From: Bradyrhizobium sp. 170
GTDB taxonomy: Bacteria > Pseudomonadota > Alphaproteobacteria > Rhizobiales > Xanthobacteraceae
Assembly: GCF_023101085.1 (NCBI RefSeq)
Contig: NZ_CP064703.1
Location: forward strand, 4,836,001 to 4,900,000
Reading direction: 5' to 3'
DNA length: 64,000 nt
The position numbers were made by a program, and so were the translations under genes. Below the pieces are notes generated by a model. The model saw only the letters and a list, made by a program, of their open reading frames with translations. It was not told where the DNA came from and searched no databases. Below are positions 26,446-34,851 of the stretch, one piece after another (positions within the stretch are counted from its first letter, which is position 1; each line of letters starts with the position of its first letter).

Positions 26446-26849
26446 CCAGTAATCGCCGATGTAAGCTGGAGCCGAGAAGCCGCAGGATACTAGATCGTCC
26501 GCCCCAGTGCGCAATTGCGCACAAGGCGGACGATGTCAAAACAACACACGATATTGCCCGCACAAAGAAAAAGGCCGCCTGGTTTCCCAGACGGCCTTTC
26601 CTTTCCTACGGCAGCCACACATTAGCGGGGCGATTTCAGAACGTCTGCACCAAGGGCCTATCTCCCGGCCGTATTCTGATCGGTAGCCGCTGCAAATCGG
26701 GGCAGTCGCGAACTGGAGCCCGACACCGACGCGATGGTTTCCCATCTCCGTAGGATGTCCCCATTGAACGGCGACCGCGCGGTTTGCGCAAGGCGGCGCC
26801 AAAGAATGTCCCCGCTGTTACCGTTGTCCACAGGCCGGGACCCTCATGA
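26446..26849. other. Gene-free stretch, possible minus-strand small RNA
   Basis: No credible CDS is present in 26446-26849. A strong minus-strand terminator at 26570-26599 lies about 250 bases beyond the end of the membrane protein gene, and the stretch between contains GC-rich segments that can pair, such as GGCGCC blocks near 26794. The terminator could end that gene's 3' UTR or a separate small RNA. A TTGTCCACA sequence at 26823 looks like a DnaA box variant, probably by chance. Confidence 0.3.
26570..26599 (-). terminator. Rho-independent terminator reading leftward
   Basis: AAAGGCCG (26570-26577) pairs with CGGCCTTT (26592-26599), extended by CTGG/CCAG with one mismatch around a TTTC loop. 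Read on the minus strand the stem is followed by a run of five T with TTTCTTTG, so it fits termination of leftward transcription. Confidence 0.75.
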
Positions 26850-27554
26850 TCATCGTTGCGACGCCTCCGCACCCCTGCCGGCCCAAGCCAGTTGGACGAA
26901 AATGACCGCGTGTACGATCAGGAACATCGGCACCAGTACGGTCGGGATCAGCGACCAAGGCAGCGTCTGCACGCCCGCCGAGCCAACGCCAGCGTGAATG
27001 ATCTGCAGCGGCGAACCATTCGCCGAGGTGATTCCGAGTGCAAGCGCGACCACGAGATCGAGCATCCCGAACGCATTCCAGCCCCAGACCAGCGCCTTGC
27101 CTTGTCCGCGCAACGCGAGCCAGGCCACCGGCAACGCGAGCGCGCCGGTGATGATATCGCCCCAGCCCGCCGAATATGGAAATGGCCCGGCAAGCCGGCC
27201 TTCGGCCGCGAGGAGCAGGAAGAAGCCTCCCCCCAGGCGCCAGACATTGAGACCGATCAGGAAGGGCATCGGCATCCCGAGCAGCGCAGCGCGCACCGAT
27301 GGCGAGATCGAAGCCGCAACGGCAGCCGCAACCAGCGGCGACACGATGACCATACCGATCATTGCTGGCCCTACCGACTTCGAACCGAGGAACAGGTTCG
27401 CGCCAGCGAGCGCGGCAGCCAGGCCCGTCCACAGACCGGCGCCGATCGAAAGGGCGAGACGTTGTGATGGGCTGACCGGCATCGCGCCGGTGAGCGCATT
27501 GATGCTGACGATGATTGCGGCAACAAGAACGATGGTTCCGATGAAGTCCAGCAT
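26850..27554 (-). CDS. Uncharacterised seven-helix membrane protein, probable MarR target
   Basis: Function not recognised. The 234-residue protein has about seven hydrophobic segments, for example MLDFIGTIVLVAAIIVSINAL, and short loops with FPYSAGWGDIITGALALPVAW. It has no catalytic motif. AAGGAGA precedes ATG 27554. Upstream at 27570-27581 lies GTGTAGTTACAC, a close copy of the operator found in front of the neighbouring MarR gene, so this gene is likely repressed by that regulator. Confidence 0.75.
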   Translation of the reverse strand: MLDFIGTIVLVAAIIVSINALTGAMPVSPSQRLALSIGAGLWTGLAAALAGANLFLGSKSVGPAMIGMVIVSPLVAAAVAASISPSVRAALLGMPMPFLIGLNVWRLGGGFFLLLAAEGRLAGPFPYSAGWGDIITGALALPVAWLALRGQGKALVWGWNAFGMLDLVVALALGITSANGSPLQIIHAGVGSAGVQTLPWSLIPTVLVPMFLIVHAVIFVQLAWAGRGAEASQR

Positions 27555-27569
27555 GACACATCTCCTTAC

Positions 27570-27581
27570 GTGTAGTTACAC
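27570..27581. promoter_or_regulatory. Probable MarR operator before the membrane protein gene
   Basis: GTGTAGTTACAC matches ten of twelve bases of GTGTATATACAC, which occurs twice at 28072-28096. It lies 16 bases before the start codon at 27554, where bound repressor would block initiation. Confidence 0.55.
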
Positions 27582-27623
27582 CTATCGAGATGAACGAAGC
27601 GTCGGCCAAACGTCCGGATCATC

Positions 27624-28064
27624 TCACTCCAGATTGCGCGAACTCAAAAGCTTCAACGCGGCCTCACCGTCGGCGCCCAGTATCTTTCCGATATGCGCCT
27701 GCGCCTTCGACCAATAGGGAAACCCGCGGCGAACGACGCCGCGCCCCTGCGCGGTAATGGCGATCATGCGCGCGCGCGGATCTTCGCCGGCGTTGATCGA
27801 AATCCAGCCCTTCCCTTCCAGCAGGGTCAGGTTGCGACTGAGCGTGGTGCGCTCCATCCCGAGAAAGCCCGCCAGCTTGCCTATCGGCATTTCGCCGCGG
27901 AGCAATAGTTGCGACAGGATCGTGAACTGCGTGGCGCGGACGCCGGAACCCTGCATGTAGCTATCGTAAAGCCGCGTGATCTTTCGCGCGGCCTGCCGGG
28001 ACGCCAGGCAGAAGCAGCCGGCGCAAGCCATGTAGTCGGTATCGCGATCGGAATGCTGTTTCAT
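27624..28064 (-). CDS. MarR-family transcriptional regulator
   Basis: The 146-residue protein has the MarR winged helix fold: QFTILSQLLLRGEMPIGKLAGFLGMERTTLSRNLTLLEGKGWI followed by the wing motif EDPRARMIAITAQGR. An N-terminal cysteine cluster (CAGCFC at about 14-19) is unusual and could be redox- or metal-responsive. ATG 28064 follows the tandem operators at 28072-28096 directly, so the gene is almost certainly autoregulated. The next gene downstream has a matching operator. Confidence 0.88.
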   Translation of the reverse strand: MKQHSDRDTDYMACAGCFCLASRQAARKITRLYDSYMQGSGVRATQFTILSQLLLRGEMPIGKLAGFLGMERTTLSRNLTLLEGKGWISINAGEDPRARMIAITAQGRGVVRRGFPYWSKAQAHIGKILGADGEAALKLLSSRNLE

Positions 28065-28071
28065 CCAATAA

Positions 28072-28096
28072 GTGTATATACACCGTGTATATACAC
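28072..28096. promoter_or_regulatory. Tandem MarR operators
   Basis: Two perfect copies of the palindrome GTGTATATACAC lie at 28072-28083 and 28085-28096, separated by one base and placed eight bases before the MarR start. The AT-rich core contrasts with the GC-rich surroundings. A third near-copy is at 27570. Confidence 0.7.
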
Positions 28097-28150
28097 CTAT
28101 AATGCGCAGCAAAACCGTGGCGGCGAGAAGCGGGTAAACTTATCGGGAGT

Positions 28151-28561
28151 TCAGCTTCCCGGCGTCCAGGCCTGGTAGTCGCCGGTCGCCTTGGGGCGGC
28201 GGCCGCTGGCGAGCGTCGAGCCGGAGGGACGATAGGCCGCGGGCGTGCCGGTCATGTTGGGAACATGCGGCTTTTCCCATTCCCGCGGCGTGTAGCTCTC
28301 CTCGGTCGGGGCGACATCGACCGTGTGATGCAGCCAGCCATGCCATGACGGCGGCACCCGGCTCGCCTCGGCATAGCCGTTATAGATCACCCAGCGCCGC
28401 TCGAAGCCGAGCGTCGGATCGATCTTGCGGCCCTTGGTGCGATAGTAGCGGTTGCCCTGCTCGTCCTGGCCGACCAGTTCGCCGAATCGCCACGTCCACA
28501 ATTGCGTGCCGAACGTCTGACCGCTCCACCAGGTGAAAAATTTCAGCAGAAACAGCTTCAT
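28151..28561 (-). CDS. NADH:ubiquinone oxidoreductase accessory subunit, NDUFA12 (17.2 kDa) type
   Basis: The 136-residue protein matches the complex I accessory subunit NDUFA12/B17.2: WWSGQTFGTQLWTWRFGE, GRKIDPTLGFERRWVIYNGYAEASRVPPSWHGWLHHT near 43-82 and the C-terminal EKPHVPNMTGTPAAYRPSGS. Alphaproteobacteria share this subunit with mitochondria; it stabilises the peripheral arm of complex I. ATG 28561 begins MKLFLLKFFTWW. The gene commonly neighbours DUF2155 and aat; here 14.5 kb of other genes separate them. Confidence 0.93.
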   Translation of the reverse strand: MKLFLLKFFTWWSGQTFGTQLWTWRFGELVGQDEQGNRYYRTKGRKIDPTLGFERRWVIYNGYAEASRVPPSWHGWLHHTVDVAPTEESYTPREWEKPHVPNMTGTPAAYRPSGSTLASGRRPKATGDYQAWTPGS

Positions 28562-28840
28562 GAGGGCTCGGCCGGTTCGAGATGTCGTGCCGCTCTGATG
28601 CCACCGGAGCGCCGGATTGTCCAGACAAAGGCTGATATTGCAGCCCTTATTGCTGCCCTGCCGGACCGGTACTTTGCACGGCCCATCGCGCCCGCGCATG
28701 GTCGCGGAATCGGCGCAATCCGTTCATTCCGCATACAGTTCCGACCTGACAGGCTCAGCTTGCGCGCAATCAATACGCGGGCTCGGGAACGTCCGCCCGC
28801 TGAACGGGTTAGGGCCTATATCCCGCAAATGGAGTCGACA
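28562..28840. other. Intergenic region between NDUFA12 and the BA14K gene
   Basis: No gene is supported here. GGAAC at 28783-28787 followed after 16 bases by GGTT is a one-mismatch EcfG-like promoter placed well for the BA14K gene. Otherwise nothing stands out. Confidence 0.35.
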
Positions 28841-29527
28841 ATGATCAGTCTGAAAGTTTTGAGTACAGCGGCGGCGATCGCGCTTGTGTTGCCGATGGTC
28901 GCGCCGGGCATCAGCGCCGCCCAGGCGCAGGATAGAGGCGGCGGCGCGGGCGGCGGCGGCGGTGCCAGGGCCGGCGGTGGTGGCGGCGGCGGCGCAGCTA
29001 TCGGCGGTGGCGGTGGCATGAGAGGCGGTGGCGGCGGCTCCGTTGCACCCGGCGGTGGTGGCGGCTTCCGAGGTGGCAGCATGGCCGTTGCACCTAGCGG
29101 CGGTGGCGGCTTCAGAGCCGGCGGGCCGGCCGTTGCACCCAGCGGCGATCGCGGCTTCAGACCTGGCGTCGTTGCCGGCGCGGACAGTCGCGGACCTGCC
29201 ATTGTTCGGCCCGGCGTCGGCGGAGGTACCGTCGCGGGTGGCGGCTGGCAAGGCGGCGGCTATCGCCATTATCATCGCCACCGTCACGGCGGCTTCTGGC
29301 CGGGTGTTGCGGTCGGTGTTGGCATCGGGTCGACCTATGGCTATTACGGCAGCCCCTCCTACTACGACGACTCGTATGGGTATTATGACGACAGCGTGGT
29401 CGCTGCGGCGCCCCCGGCCGACGATGATGCCGTGGCGTACTGCATGCAGCGATACCGATCCTACGATCCGGCGTCGGGAACCTATCTCGGCAATGACGGA
29501 CTACGGCATCCCTGCCCGGCGCAGTAG
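28841..29527 (+). CDS. Glycine-rich secreted BA14K-family protein
   Basis: The 228-residue precursor has a signal peptide (MISLKVLSTAAAIALVLPMV to AAQAQ), a long Gly-rich region with repeated VAPSGGGGFR units, a His/Tyr-rich stretch (YRHYHRHRHGG) and a C-terminal BA14K motif (AYCMQRYRSYDPASGTYLG). BA14K proteins are Brucella immunogens with lectin-like behaviour. ATG 28841 is chosen because GGAG at 28831 is correctly spaced; ATG 28829 is in frame. The repeats are near-identical at DNA level and may vary in number between strains. Confidence 0.8.
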   Translation: MISLKVLSTAAAIALVLPMVAPGISAAQAQDRGGGAGGGGGARAGGGGGGGAAIGGGGGMRGGGGGSVAPGGGGGFRGGSMAVAPSGGGGFRAGGPAVAPSGDRGFRPGVVAGADSRGPAIVRPGVGGGTVAGGGWQGGGYRHYHRHRHGGFWPGVAVGVGIGSTYGYYGSPSYYDDSYGYYDDSVVAAAPPADDDAVAYCMQRYRSYDPASGTYLGNDGLRHPCPAQ

Positions 29528-29549
29528 GACAATATCGTGAGTTCGAAGA

Positions 29550-29577
29550 GCGGCGCATTCCCCTGCGCCGCCCTTTT
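29550..29577 (+). terminator. Rho-independent terminator of the BA14K gene
   Basis: GCGGCGCA (29550-29557) pairs with TGCGCCGC (29564-29571) around TTCCCC, followed by CCTTTTG. It lies 23 bases after the stop codon. Confidence 0.75.
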
Positions 29578-29587
29578 GTTTGCGAAA

Positions 29588-30478
29588 TTACGCGCGTAGC
29601 GCCACCGCGACGCCACCGAGCGTGAACACCAGCGCGGCGAGTTCGCGGAGCCCGAGCGGCTCATGCAGCATCGCTGCCGCCGCAAGCACCCCGATGACGG
29701 GAACGAGCAAGGTTCCAATCGAGGCCGTCGCCGCCGGCAGCCGCTCCAGTGCGGCAAACCAGCACACGTAGCAAAGGCAGAACTGGATCAGCGTCATATA
29801 GAGCAGCGACACCCAGCCGACGTATGACAGCGCGGCCAGTTGCGGCTGCTCGACCGCGAGCCCGACGATCGCGATCGGCAGGCAGCCGAGCCCGATCTGC
29901 CAGGCGGCCAGCGACAGCGGCGGCATCGCCAGCGGGAAATGCTTGGTCAGCACGGTGCCGAGGCCGACGCACACCGCGCCAGCCAGCGCGCACGCGATCC
30001 CCGGCAGCTTCTCGACGCTGGCCTCGAGGCCGTTGCCGCCGATCAGCACGGCGATGCCGGCGAGCGCGACCGTCAGCGCGACGGCGCGCAGTGCCGACAG
30101 CCGTTCACCCAGGATCGGCCTTGCCAGAAACGCCACCCAGACCGGGATCGATATGCCGAGCACCGCGGCCTCGCTGGCATTGAGCCACAACAGCGCCAGC
30201 CCCATGAACGCAACCCAGCCGCCGATTGTCAGCATCGAGACCAGCAGCAACCGCAGCCACATCGGCCGCGGCACGCTCAATTTCTGCCGCCGCGCGAGCG
30301 CAAACAGCGCCAGTGCCGCGGCGCCGGCGATGCCGCACAGGCCGCGCGACGACAATGGCGGCCATTCCGTCAGCAAATGTTTCATGATCGGGAAATTGAG
30401 GCCCCACCCCACCGACGTAACGGCGAGCAGGATGAGCCCGAGCGGCGACAGCCGCCCCGCGCGATCGATCGGGGGCAT
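29588..30478 (-). CDS. EamA-family drug/metabolite transporter (copy 1)
   Basis: The 296-residue protein has ten transmembrane helices formed by two EamA repeats, with LILLAVTSVGWGLNFPIMKHLL at the start and VPVIGVLAAAAMLHEPLG near the end. Its closest relative in the window is the gene at 38333-39244, sharing many stretches such as LPGI/LPGM and ALVFTLGGVAVALRA. EamA carriers export amino acids or other metabolites. Start 30478 puts the first helix at about residue 13; longer frames overlap the divergent regulator's promoter. Confidence 0.88.
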   Translation of the reverse strand: MPPIDRAGRLSPLGLILLAVTSVGWGLNFPIMKHLLTEWPPLSSRGLCGIAGAAALALFALARRQKLSVPRPMWLRLLLVSMLTIGGWVAFMGLALLWLNASEAAVLGISIPVWVAFLARPILGERLSALRAVALTVALAGIAVLIGGNGLEASVEKLPGIACALAGAVCVGLGTVLTKHFPLAMPPLSLAAWQIGLGCLPIAIVGLAVEQPQLAALSYVGWVSLLYMTLIQFCLCYVCWFAALERLPAATASIGTLLVPVIGVLAAAAMLHEPLGLRELAALVFTLGGVAVALRA

Positions 30479-30658
30479 GGCGGGCTTAGATCCGGAACCG
30501 GACGTACATTTGTTCTCGTTCTGACACAGCGAAACGTAATTGCCCTCAACAACTTTTATGTGCACTCTATCATACAGACGACCTGTCGGCGTTTCGACTT
30601 AATCGTCACATGGGATGTGCTGGTCACCTGGCCGCCGCCCAAAGAAGAAGGAAGCATC

Positions 30659-31063
30659 GTGCCGCGCGTTCTCGTGGTCGATGACGACCCGATGGTCTGC
30701 GTTGCCATCGAGGTTTGTCTGACGCGCAAGGGTTTCGAGGTCACCGTTGCCGACGGTGGTGAAGCGGGAATGCGCGCACTCGAAGCTTGCGATTTCGACG
30801 TCATGCTGATCGACGTGTTCATGCCGCATATGCGCGGCTTCGAATCGATCCGAATGTTTCACGAGCGCAAGCCGGGCATATCGATCATCGCGATGTCGGG
30901 CTACGCCTTCGCCAACACCGAACGCGCGCCGGATTTCCTGCGGATGACTATCGAGCTCGGCGCGGCATGCTGCCTGCGCAAACCCTTCACGCCGGACGCG
31001 CTGTTGACCTCGGTCAATCAGTGCACCACCACACCGAAAGCTTCCGCGCGCCACTCGAAATAA
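30659..31063 (+). CDS. Single-domain response regulator
   Basis: The 134-residue protein is a lone receiver domain with VLVVDDDP at 4-11, phospho-acceptor Asp52 in VMLIDVFMPHMRG and Lys108 in CLRKPF. GTG 30659 is preceded by AAGAAGGAAG and starts right at the domain. The hybrid kinase gene begins 18 bases after the stop, so the pair likely forms a phosphorelay. The extra tail (about 120-134) is basic and short. Confidence 0.85.
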   Translation: MPRVLVVDDDPMVCVAIEVCLTRKGFEVTVADGGEAGMRALEACDFDVMLIDVFMPHMRGFESIRMFHERKPGISIIAMSGYAFANTERAPDFLRMTIELGAACCLRKPFTPDALLTSVNQCTTTPKASARHSK

Positions 31064-31081
31064 TGAAGTAAGCAACTGGCA

Positions 31082-33316
31082 ATGCCCTCGCAGCGTATCA
31101 TCCTTGGAATTGGCCTCGCTATCCTCCTCATTATCGGCGCTGCCTCGATTGGTTTGGACCTCAAGTCGCGGTCCGATAGCGCTTCCGTCGACCGTGCGCT
31201 TGGAATACTCGGGAAACTCTCCGACATGCGCCCGCAGCTGCGCCGGGCAGAAAGCGCGGCGCGCGCCTTCGCACTTACCAGCGATCAGCAATTCGCCAGG
31301 GAATACCGCGAGGCCAGCGACGCGATCCTGCTGGCGCTCGCGGCACTGATCGAAGCCGTCAAGGCCAATCCCACCGAAAAGCAGTTGATCGAAGAGACCA
31401 AGGCGCTGGTGGAGCGCCAGATAGCCGTCAATGGCGAGTTGATCAGGCTCCGCACCGCGGGAGACAACGTCGCCGTCGCAGCACTCGTCGGCCAGGAGGA
31501 TCGGGCGGCCACGGCCGCGATCGCCGGCAACCTCGAAAAAGCGGTGGCGGAAGAGCGCCGGCAGCTCTTCGCCAGACGCGCCGAATCCGAAACCAACGGA
31601 GCATTCCTGCTGGCGATCGATCTTGCCGGGGTCGCACTGATTCTGGTCCTCGCCACCGTACTGACGCTGGCGGCCCGCCGTTCGCGCCGGGAACTGCAGG
31701 ATTCGCTCAGCGCCACCCAGGCCACCAACGAGGCGCTGGAGGCCGCGGTCGCCGAGCGCACCGAGCATCTGGTTGCCGCGCATGACGAACTCAGGCTTTC
31801 GGCCGCCGTCCTGCGGAGCACCTTTCACAGCATGGCAGAGGCGGTGCTGGTCATCGACACCAAGGGAGAGATTTTGCTCTCCAATCCGGCCGCCGAGAAG
31901 ATGCTGCGCTTCCGGCCGGGAATGACGGTGGAACTGCTGCGCTCGCTCAGCACGGTGTTTCATGCCGACGGCGTCACGCCGCTGCTCGTCCATGACATGC
32001 CCGCCTCGCGCGCGCTGCGCGGCGAAGCGTTCGACGCCACCGAAATCGTGGTGCGCCCGGTCAGCGGCAATCCGCCCGTTCATCTCATGATCAGCGGCCG
32101 GCCGCTGCGCGATGGCTCGGGCGCCATCAGCGGCGCTGCGCTGGTCTATCACGACGCCACCGCCTCGCGCGAAACCGAACACAAGTTGCAGCAGTCGCAG
32201 AAACTCGACGCCATCGGCAAACTCACCGGCGGCGTCGCGCACGACTTCAACAACATGCTGACGGTGATCACCGGCACCACCGAAACGCTGGTCGCGGGCC
32301 TCGCGCATGAGCCGAAGTTGCAGAAGACGGCGGAATTGATCGACCAGGCGGCGGAACGCTGCAGCGAGCTGATCCAGCATCTGCTCGCCTTCGCCCGCCG
32401 CCAGCCGCTGCAGCCGCGCAATGTCGACATCAACGCCACCGTGCTCGACATCGCAAAGTTGCTTCGGCCGACACTTGGCGAGCAGGTTGAAGTCAACTCG
32501 ATCCTCGAGCAGGAAACGGCGACGGCCCATATCGACGCCTCGCAGCTTGCCAACTCCCTGCTCAACATGGCGATCAATGCCCGTGACGCGATGCCGGACG
32601 GCGGCAAGCTGCTGCTGGAGACGCGCAACGTCGTGCTCGACGAAGCCTATGCGCAGGCCAATCCGGACGCGAAGGCCGGCCCCTATGTGATGCTCGCGGT
32701 CAGCGACAATGGCACCGGCATGTCGCAGGACGTGCTGGACAAGGTGTTCGAGCCGTTCTTCACCACCAAGGAGGTCGGCAAGGGCTCGGGCCTCGGGCTC
32801 AGCATGGTCTACGGCTTTGTCAAGCAATCGGGCGGACACATCCGGATCTACAGCGAGGTCGGCCACGGCACCACGATCAAGCTCTATCTGCCGCCCGCCC
32901 GCGGCCAGGTCGAGGCCGCGCCAGCCGCGGTGGCGCCGCTGCCGCATGGCAACGAAACCATCATGGTCGTGGAAGACGACGCGCTGGTGCGCAATTTCGT
33001 CACTGCGCAATTGCAGAGCCTCGGCTACCGCACGGTGGGCGCCGCCAATGGACCGGCGGCGCTGAACCTGATCGAAGACGGCCAGGCGTTCGATCTGCTG
33101 TTCACCGACGTCATCATGCCCGGCGGCATGTCCGGCCGCGAACTGGCGGAGAAGGTGTCAAAGCTCCGGCCCGGCATCAAGGTGCTCTACACATCAGGCT
33201 ATACCGACAACGCCATCGTGCATCAGGGCCGCCTCGACCCCGGCGTGCTGCTGCTGACCAAGCCCTACCGGAAGTCCCAATTGGCTAACATGATCCGCCG
33301 CGCGCTGACGGGGTGA
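31082..33316 (+). CDS. Hybrid sensor histidine kinase (CHASE3-PAS-HisKA-HATPase-REC)
   Basis: The 744-residue protein has transmembrane helices at about 7-25 and 175-197 around a CHASE3 sensor (RRAESAARAFALTSDQQFA), a PAS domain (about 240-360), HisKA with His387 in GGVAHDFNNML, HATPase (N499, SDNGTGM, GKGSGLGLSMVYG) and a C-terminal receiver with Asp676 in LLFTDVIMPGG. Phosphate would move from His387 to Asp676 or to the separate regulator just upstream. It belongs to the large family of blue-light/stress-type hybrid kinases, but no chromophore-binding motif is present in its PAS domain. Confidence 0.9.
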   Translation: MPSQRIILGIGLAILLIIGAASIGLDLKSRSDSASVDRALGILGKLSDMRPQLRRAESAARAFALTSDQQFAREYREASDAILLALAALIEAVKANPTEKQLIEETKALVERQIAVNGELIRLRTAGDNVAVAALVGQEDRAATAAIAGNLEKAVAEERRQLFARRAESETNGAFLLAIDLAGVALILVLATVLTLAARRSRRELQDSLSATQATNEALEAAVAERTEHLVAAHDELRLSAAVLRSTFHSMAEAVLVIDTKGEILLSNPAAEKMLRFRPGMTVELLRSLSTVFHADGVTPLLVHDMPASRALRGEAFDATEIVVRPVSGNPPVHLMISGRPLRDGSGAISGAALVYHDATASRETEHKLQQSQKLDAIGKLTGGVAHDFNNMLTVITGTTETLVAGLAHEPKLQKTAELIDQAAERCSELIQHLLAFARRQPLQPRNVDINATVLDIAKLLRPTLGEQVEVNSILEQETATAHIDASQLANSLLNMAINARDAMPDGGKLLLETRNVVLDEAYAQANPDAKAGPYVMLAVSDNGTGMSQDVLDKVFEPFFTTKEVGKGSGLGLSMVYGFVKQSGGHIRIYSEVGHGTTIKLYLPPARGQVEAAPAAVAPLPHGNETIMVVEDDALVRNFVTAQLQSLGYRTVGAANGPAALNLIEDGQAFDLLFTDVIMPGGMSGRELAEKVSKLRPGIKVLYTSGYTDNAIVHQGRLDPGVLLLTKPYRKSQLANMIRRALTG

Positions 33317-33427
33317 ACTGGCGGAAGGCGCTAGCTTCTCCTCACTTGCTGCGGCGTCGTTTCAATGCCGATCTGGTGTATGGAGGAGGAAGACGTTCGG
33401 TGAAGGGATTCGGGGGAGTTCAGGCTA

Positions 33428-33760
33428 ATGGCCGACGTGATCTACAAGCGCTGCTATTTCGATTGGGGCGGGCGATGTGCCTACTGCGACGTTGGACTCC
33501 CCCGGATAAAGACGGGCGGCAAGGTCAAGGCCAGCATCGACCATTTCATCCCGCTCGCAAAGGGAGGTCCGAATAGCAGGAGCAACCGCGTACTGTCCTG
33601 CTACCCCTGCAATCTCGCCAAGGGCGACACCGACCCGCGCGAGACGAAGCAATGGGCCCACGTCGAACGGCGACTTGCCGAGATCGCCGCTTCGCCGCTC
33701 ATCAGTCACGGGCAGCTCAAGCAGCTTATTCCCGAACTGGTGAAGCAACTTGCCATCTAG
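33428..33760 (+). CDS. HNH endonuclease domain protein
   Basis: The 110-residue protein is an HNH nuclease with the treble-clef zinc cysteines Cys17/Cys20 (CAYC) and Cys58/Cys61 (CYPC), the catalytic region Asp38-His39 in IDHFIPLAKGG and Asn53 with the closing N/K of CNLAKGD. Small HNH proteins occur in restriction, phage and housekeeping contexts. No methylase or phage gene is adjacent. Start ATG 33428 follows GGGGGAGTTCAGGCTA. Confidence 0.85.
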   Translation: MADVIYKRCYFDWGGRCAYCDVGLPRIKTGGKVKASIDHFIPLAKGGPNSRSNRVLSCYPCNLAKGDTDPRETKQWAHVERRLAEIAASPLISHGQLKQLIPELVKQLAI

Positions 33761-34221
33761 GGGCATGATCCGCGCCCGAAGGGCGGCAGTGGCGCTGATC
33801 GCTATTATCTCTACTGCCTGAGGCGCCGTCAGTCGTCGCCAGCATTCATCGCGCTGGTCGCATTGAGAAGCCGGAAGTAGGCGAGGAAAAGACCCATGCG
33901 CCCCTGCATCATCTGCCATATGGGCGCGTCGATCGACCGGTCGCCTGCATCCGAGCCGCTTCACCTCGCCGGCGAAGGGCATCTCTCGAGATATCCTGCG
34001 CGGTCATTATGAACGCGTCCATGACCAGTTCGGCGCCGATGGATGGATCGTCGGCCGCAGATGAGCGAGATGCAAAGGGAGCGGAACGGCCGCCTGAAGA
34101 TGCACCCAAAGTCGCGCGCGAAGCCCATATTGCCGCGCGTAACGGACGCAAGCTTGCGGTTGCAAGGCCGCCGCCCAGCCAACTGCTCGACTTTGACGCC
34201 TCCCAACCTTATATTGTGGCC
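33761..34221. other. Gene-poor stretch before the ParDE-like module, with a possible gene remnant
   Basis: No intact CDS. On the minus strand, near 33830-33960, an open stretch without a start reads IDAPIWQMMQGRMGLFLAYF and ends in NAGDD before a stop, which looks like the tail of a decayed gene. The in-frame extension of the antitoxin upstream of 34222 lacks domain character. Confidence 0.3.
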
Positions 34222-34452
34222 ATGACAAAGCTCCTTGACGAAGCCATGGACGCCGTGCGTCGCCTACCCGCAGACGACCAGGATGACATCGCGCGCGCTA
34301 TCATGCGGCTTGCGGGCTCCGATCTAGCTGCGCCCGTTGTCCTTTCGCCCGATGAGCGCGAGGCGATTGCCCGTTCCAAGGCCGCTGCCGAGCGCGGCGA
34401 ATTTGCAACCGACGAACAGGTGCGGGCCGTATGGGCCAAGCACGGCCTATGA
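34222..34452 (+). CDS. Antitoxin of a type II toxin-antitoxin pair
   Basis: The 76-residue protein MTKLLDEAMDAVRRLPADDQ... has a helical N-terminus resembling the RelB/ParD-like antitoxins that precede RelE/ParE toxins and a C-terminal LSPDEREAIARSKAAAERGEFATDEQVRAVWAKHG that is typical of the toxin-wrapping segment. ATG 34222 is used; the frame extends further upstream without support. It ends in ATGA overlap with the toxin, the usual translational coupling. Confidence 0.82.
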   Translation: MTKLLDEAMDAVRRLPADDQDDIARAIMRLAGSDLAAPVVLSPDEREAIARSKAAAERGEFATDEQVRAVWAKHGL

Positions 34453-34742
34453 AGCTGCGTTATACGCTTCCCGCGCTCGCCGATCTTACATCGATTCTGG
34501 ACTACATCGCTGATCGTTCCCCGCAGGGAGCTGCGCGCATCCATACCCGAATTCGCGCGGTCATCGATCTGGTCCTGCAGTATCCGCTGGCTGGCGCCGT
34601 AACCGACGACTCTACCATTCGGCGCGTCGCAACGGCACCTTATCCATATCTCATCTTCTACGAGACGACCGACACTGAGATCATCATTCACGCGGTGCGT
34701 CACGGTGCGCGCGATCCTTCCGACAGGATACGATCGGAGTGA
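34449..34742 (+). CDS. RelE/ParE-family toxin
   Basis: The 97-residue protein has the compact RelE/ParE fold: KLRYTLPALADLTSILDYIA at the start, PLAGAVTDDSTIRRVATAPYPYLIFYE in the middle and IIIHAVRHGARDPS at the end, where the Arg-His and the final helix are typical. ParE members poison gyrase; RelE members cleave mRNA. The motif layout favours ParE-like activity, but this is not certain. The start overlaps the antitoxin stop. Confidence 0.85.
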   Translation: MKLRYTLPALADLTSILDYIADRSPQGAARIHTRIRAVIDLVLQYPLAGAVTDDSTIRRVATAPYPYLIFYETTDTEIIIHAVRHGARDPSDRIRSE

Positions 34743-34851
34743 GTTCGGGCCAGCATGCTTGGCCCAGAACTGGACGTAGCGTCTGGCTCCGCGGTGAATG
34801 GGTAGTGCCCATCCGCCGTGGCGCCCTTCCCGAGTTGCGCTTACGCGCTCC

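Noticed and set aside
26815..26835. DnaA box-like TTGTCCACA suggesting an origin
   Set aside because: Only a single copy, with no AT-rich unwinding region or dnaA/hemE neighbourhood.
29840..31063. A 407-codon plus-strand frame covering most of the EamA gene and the response regulator
   Set aside because: The upstream part is antisense to the EamA gene; the regulator starts at GTG 30659.
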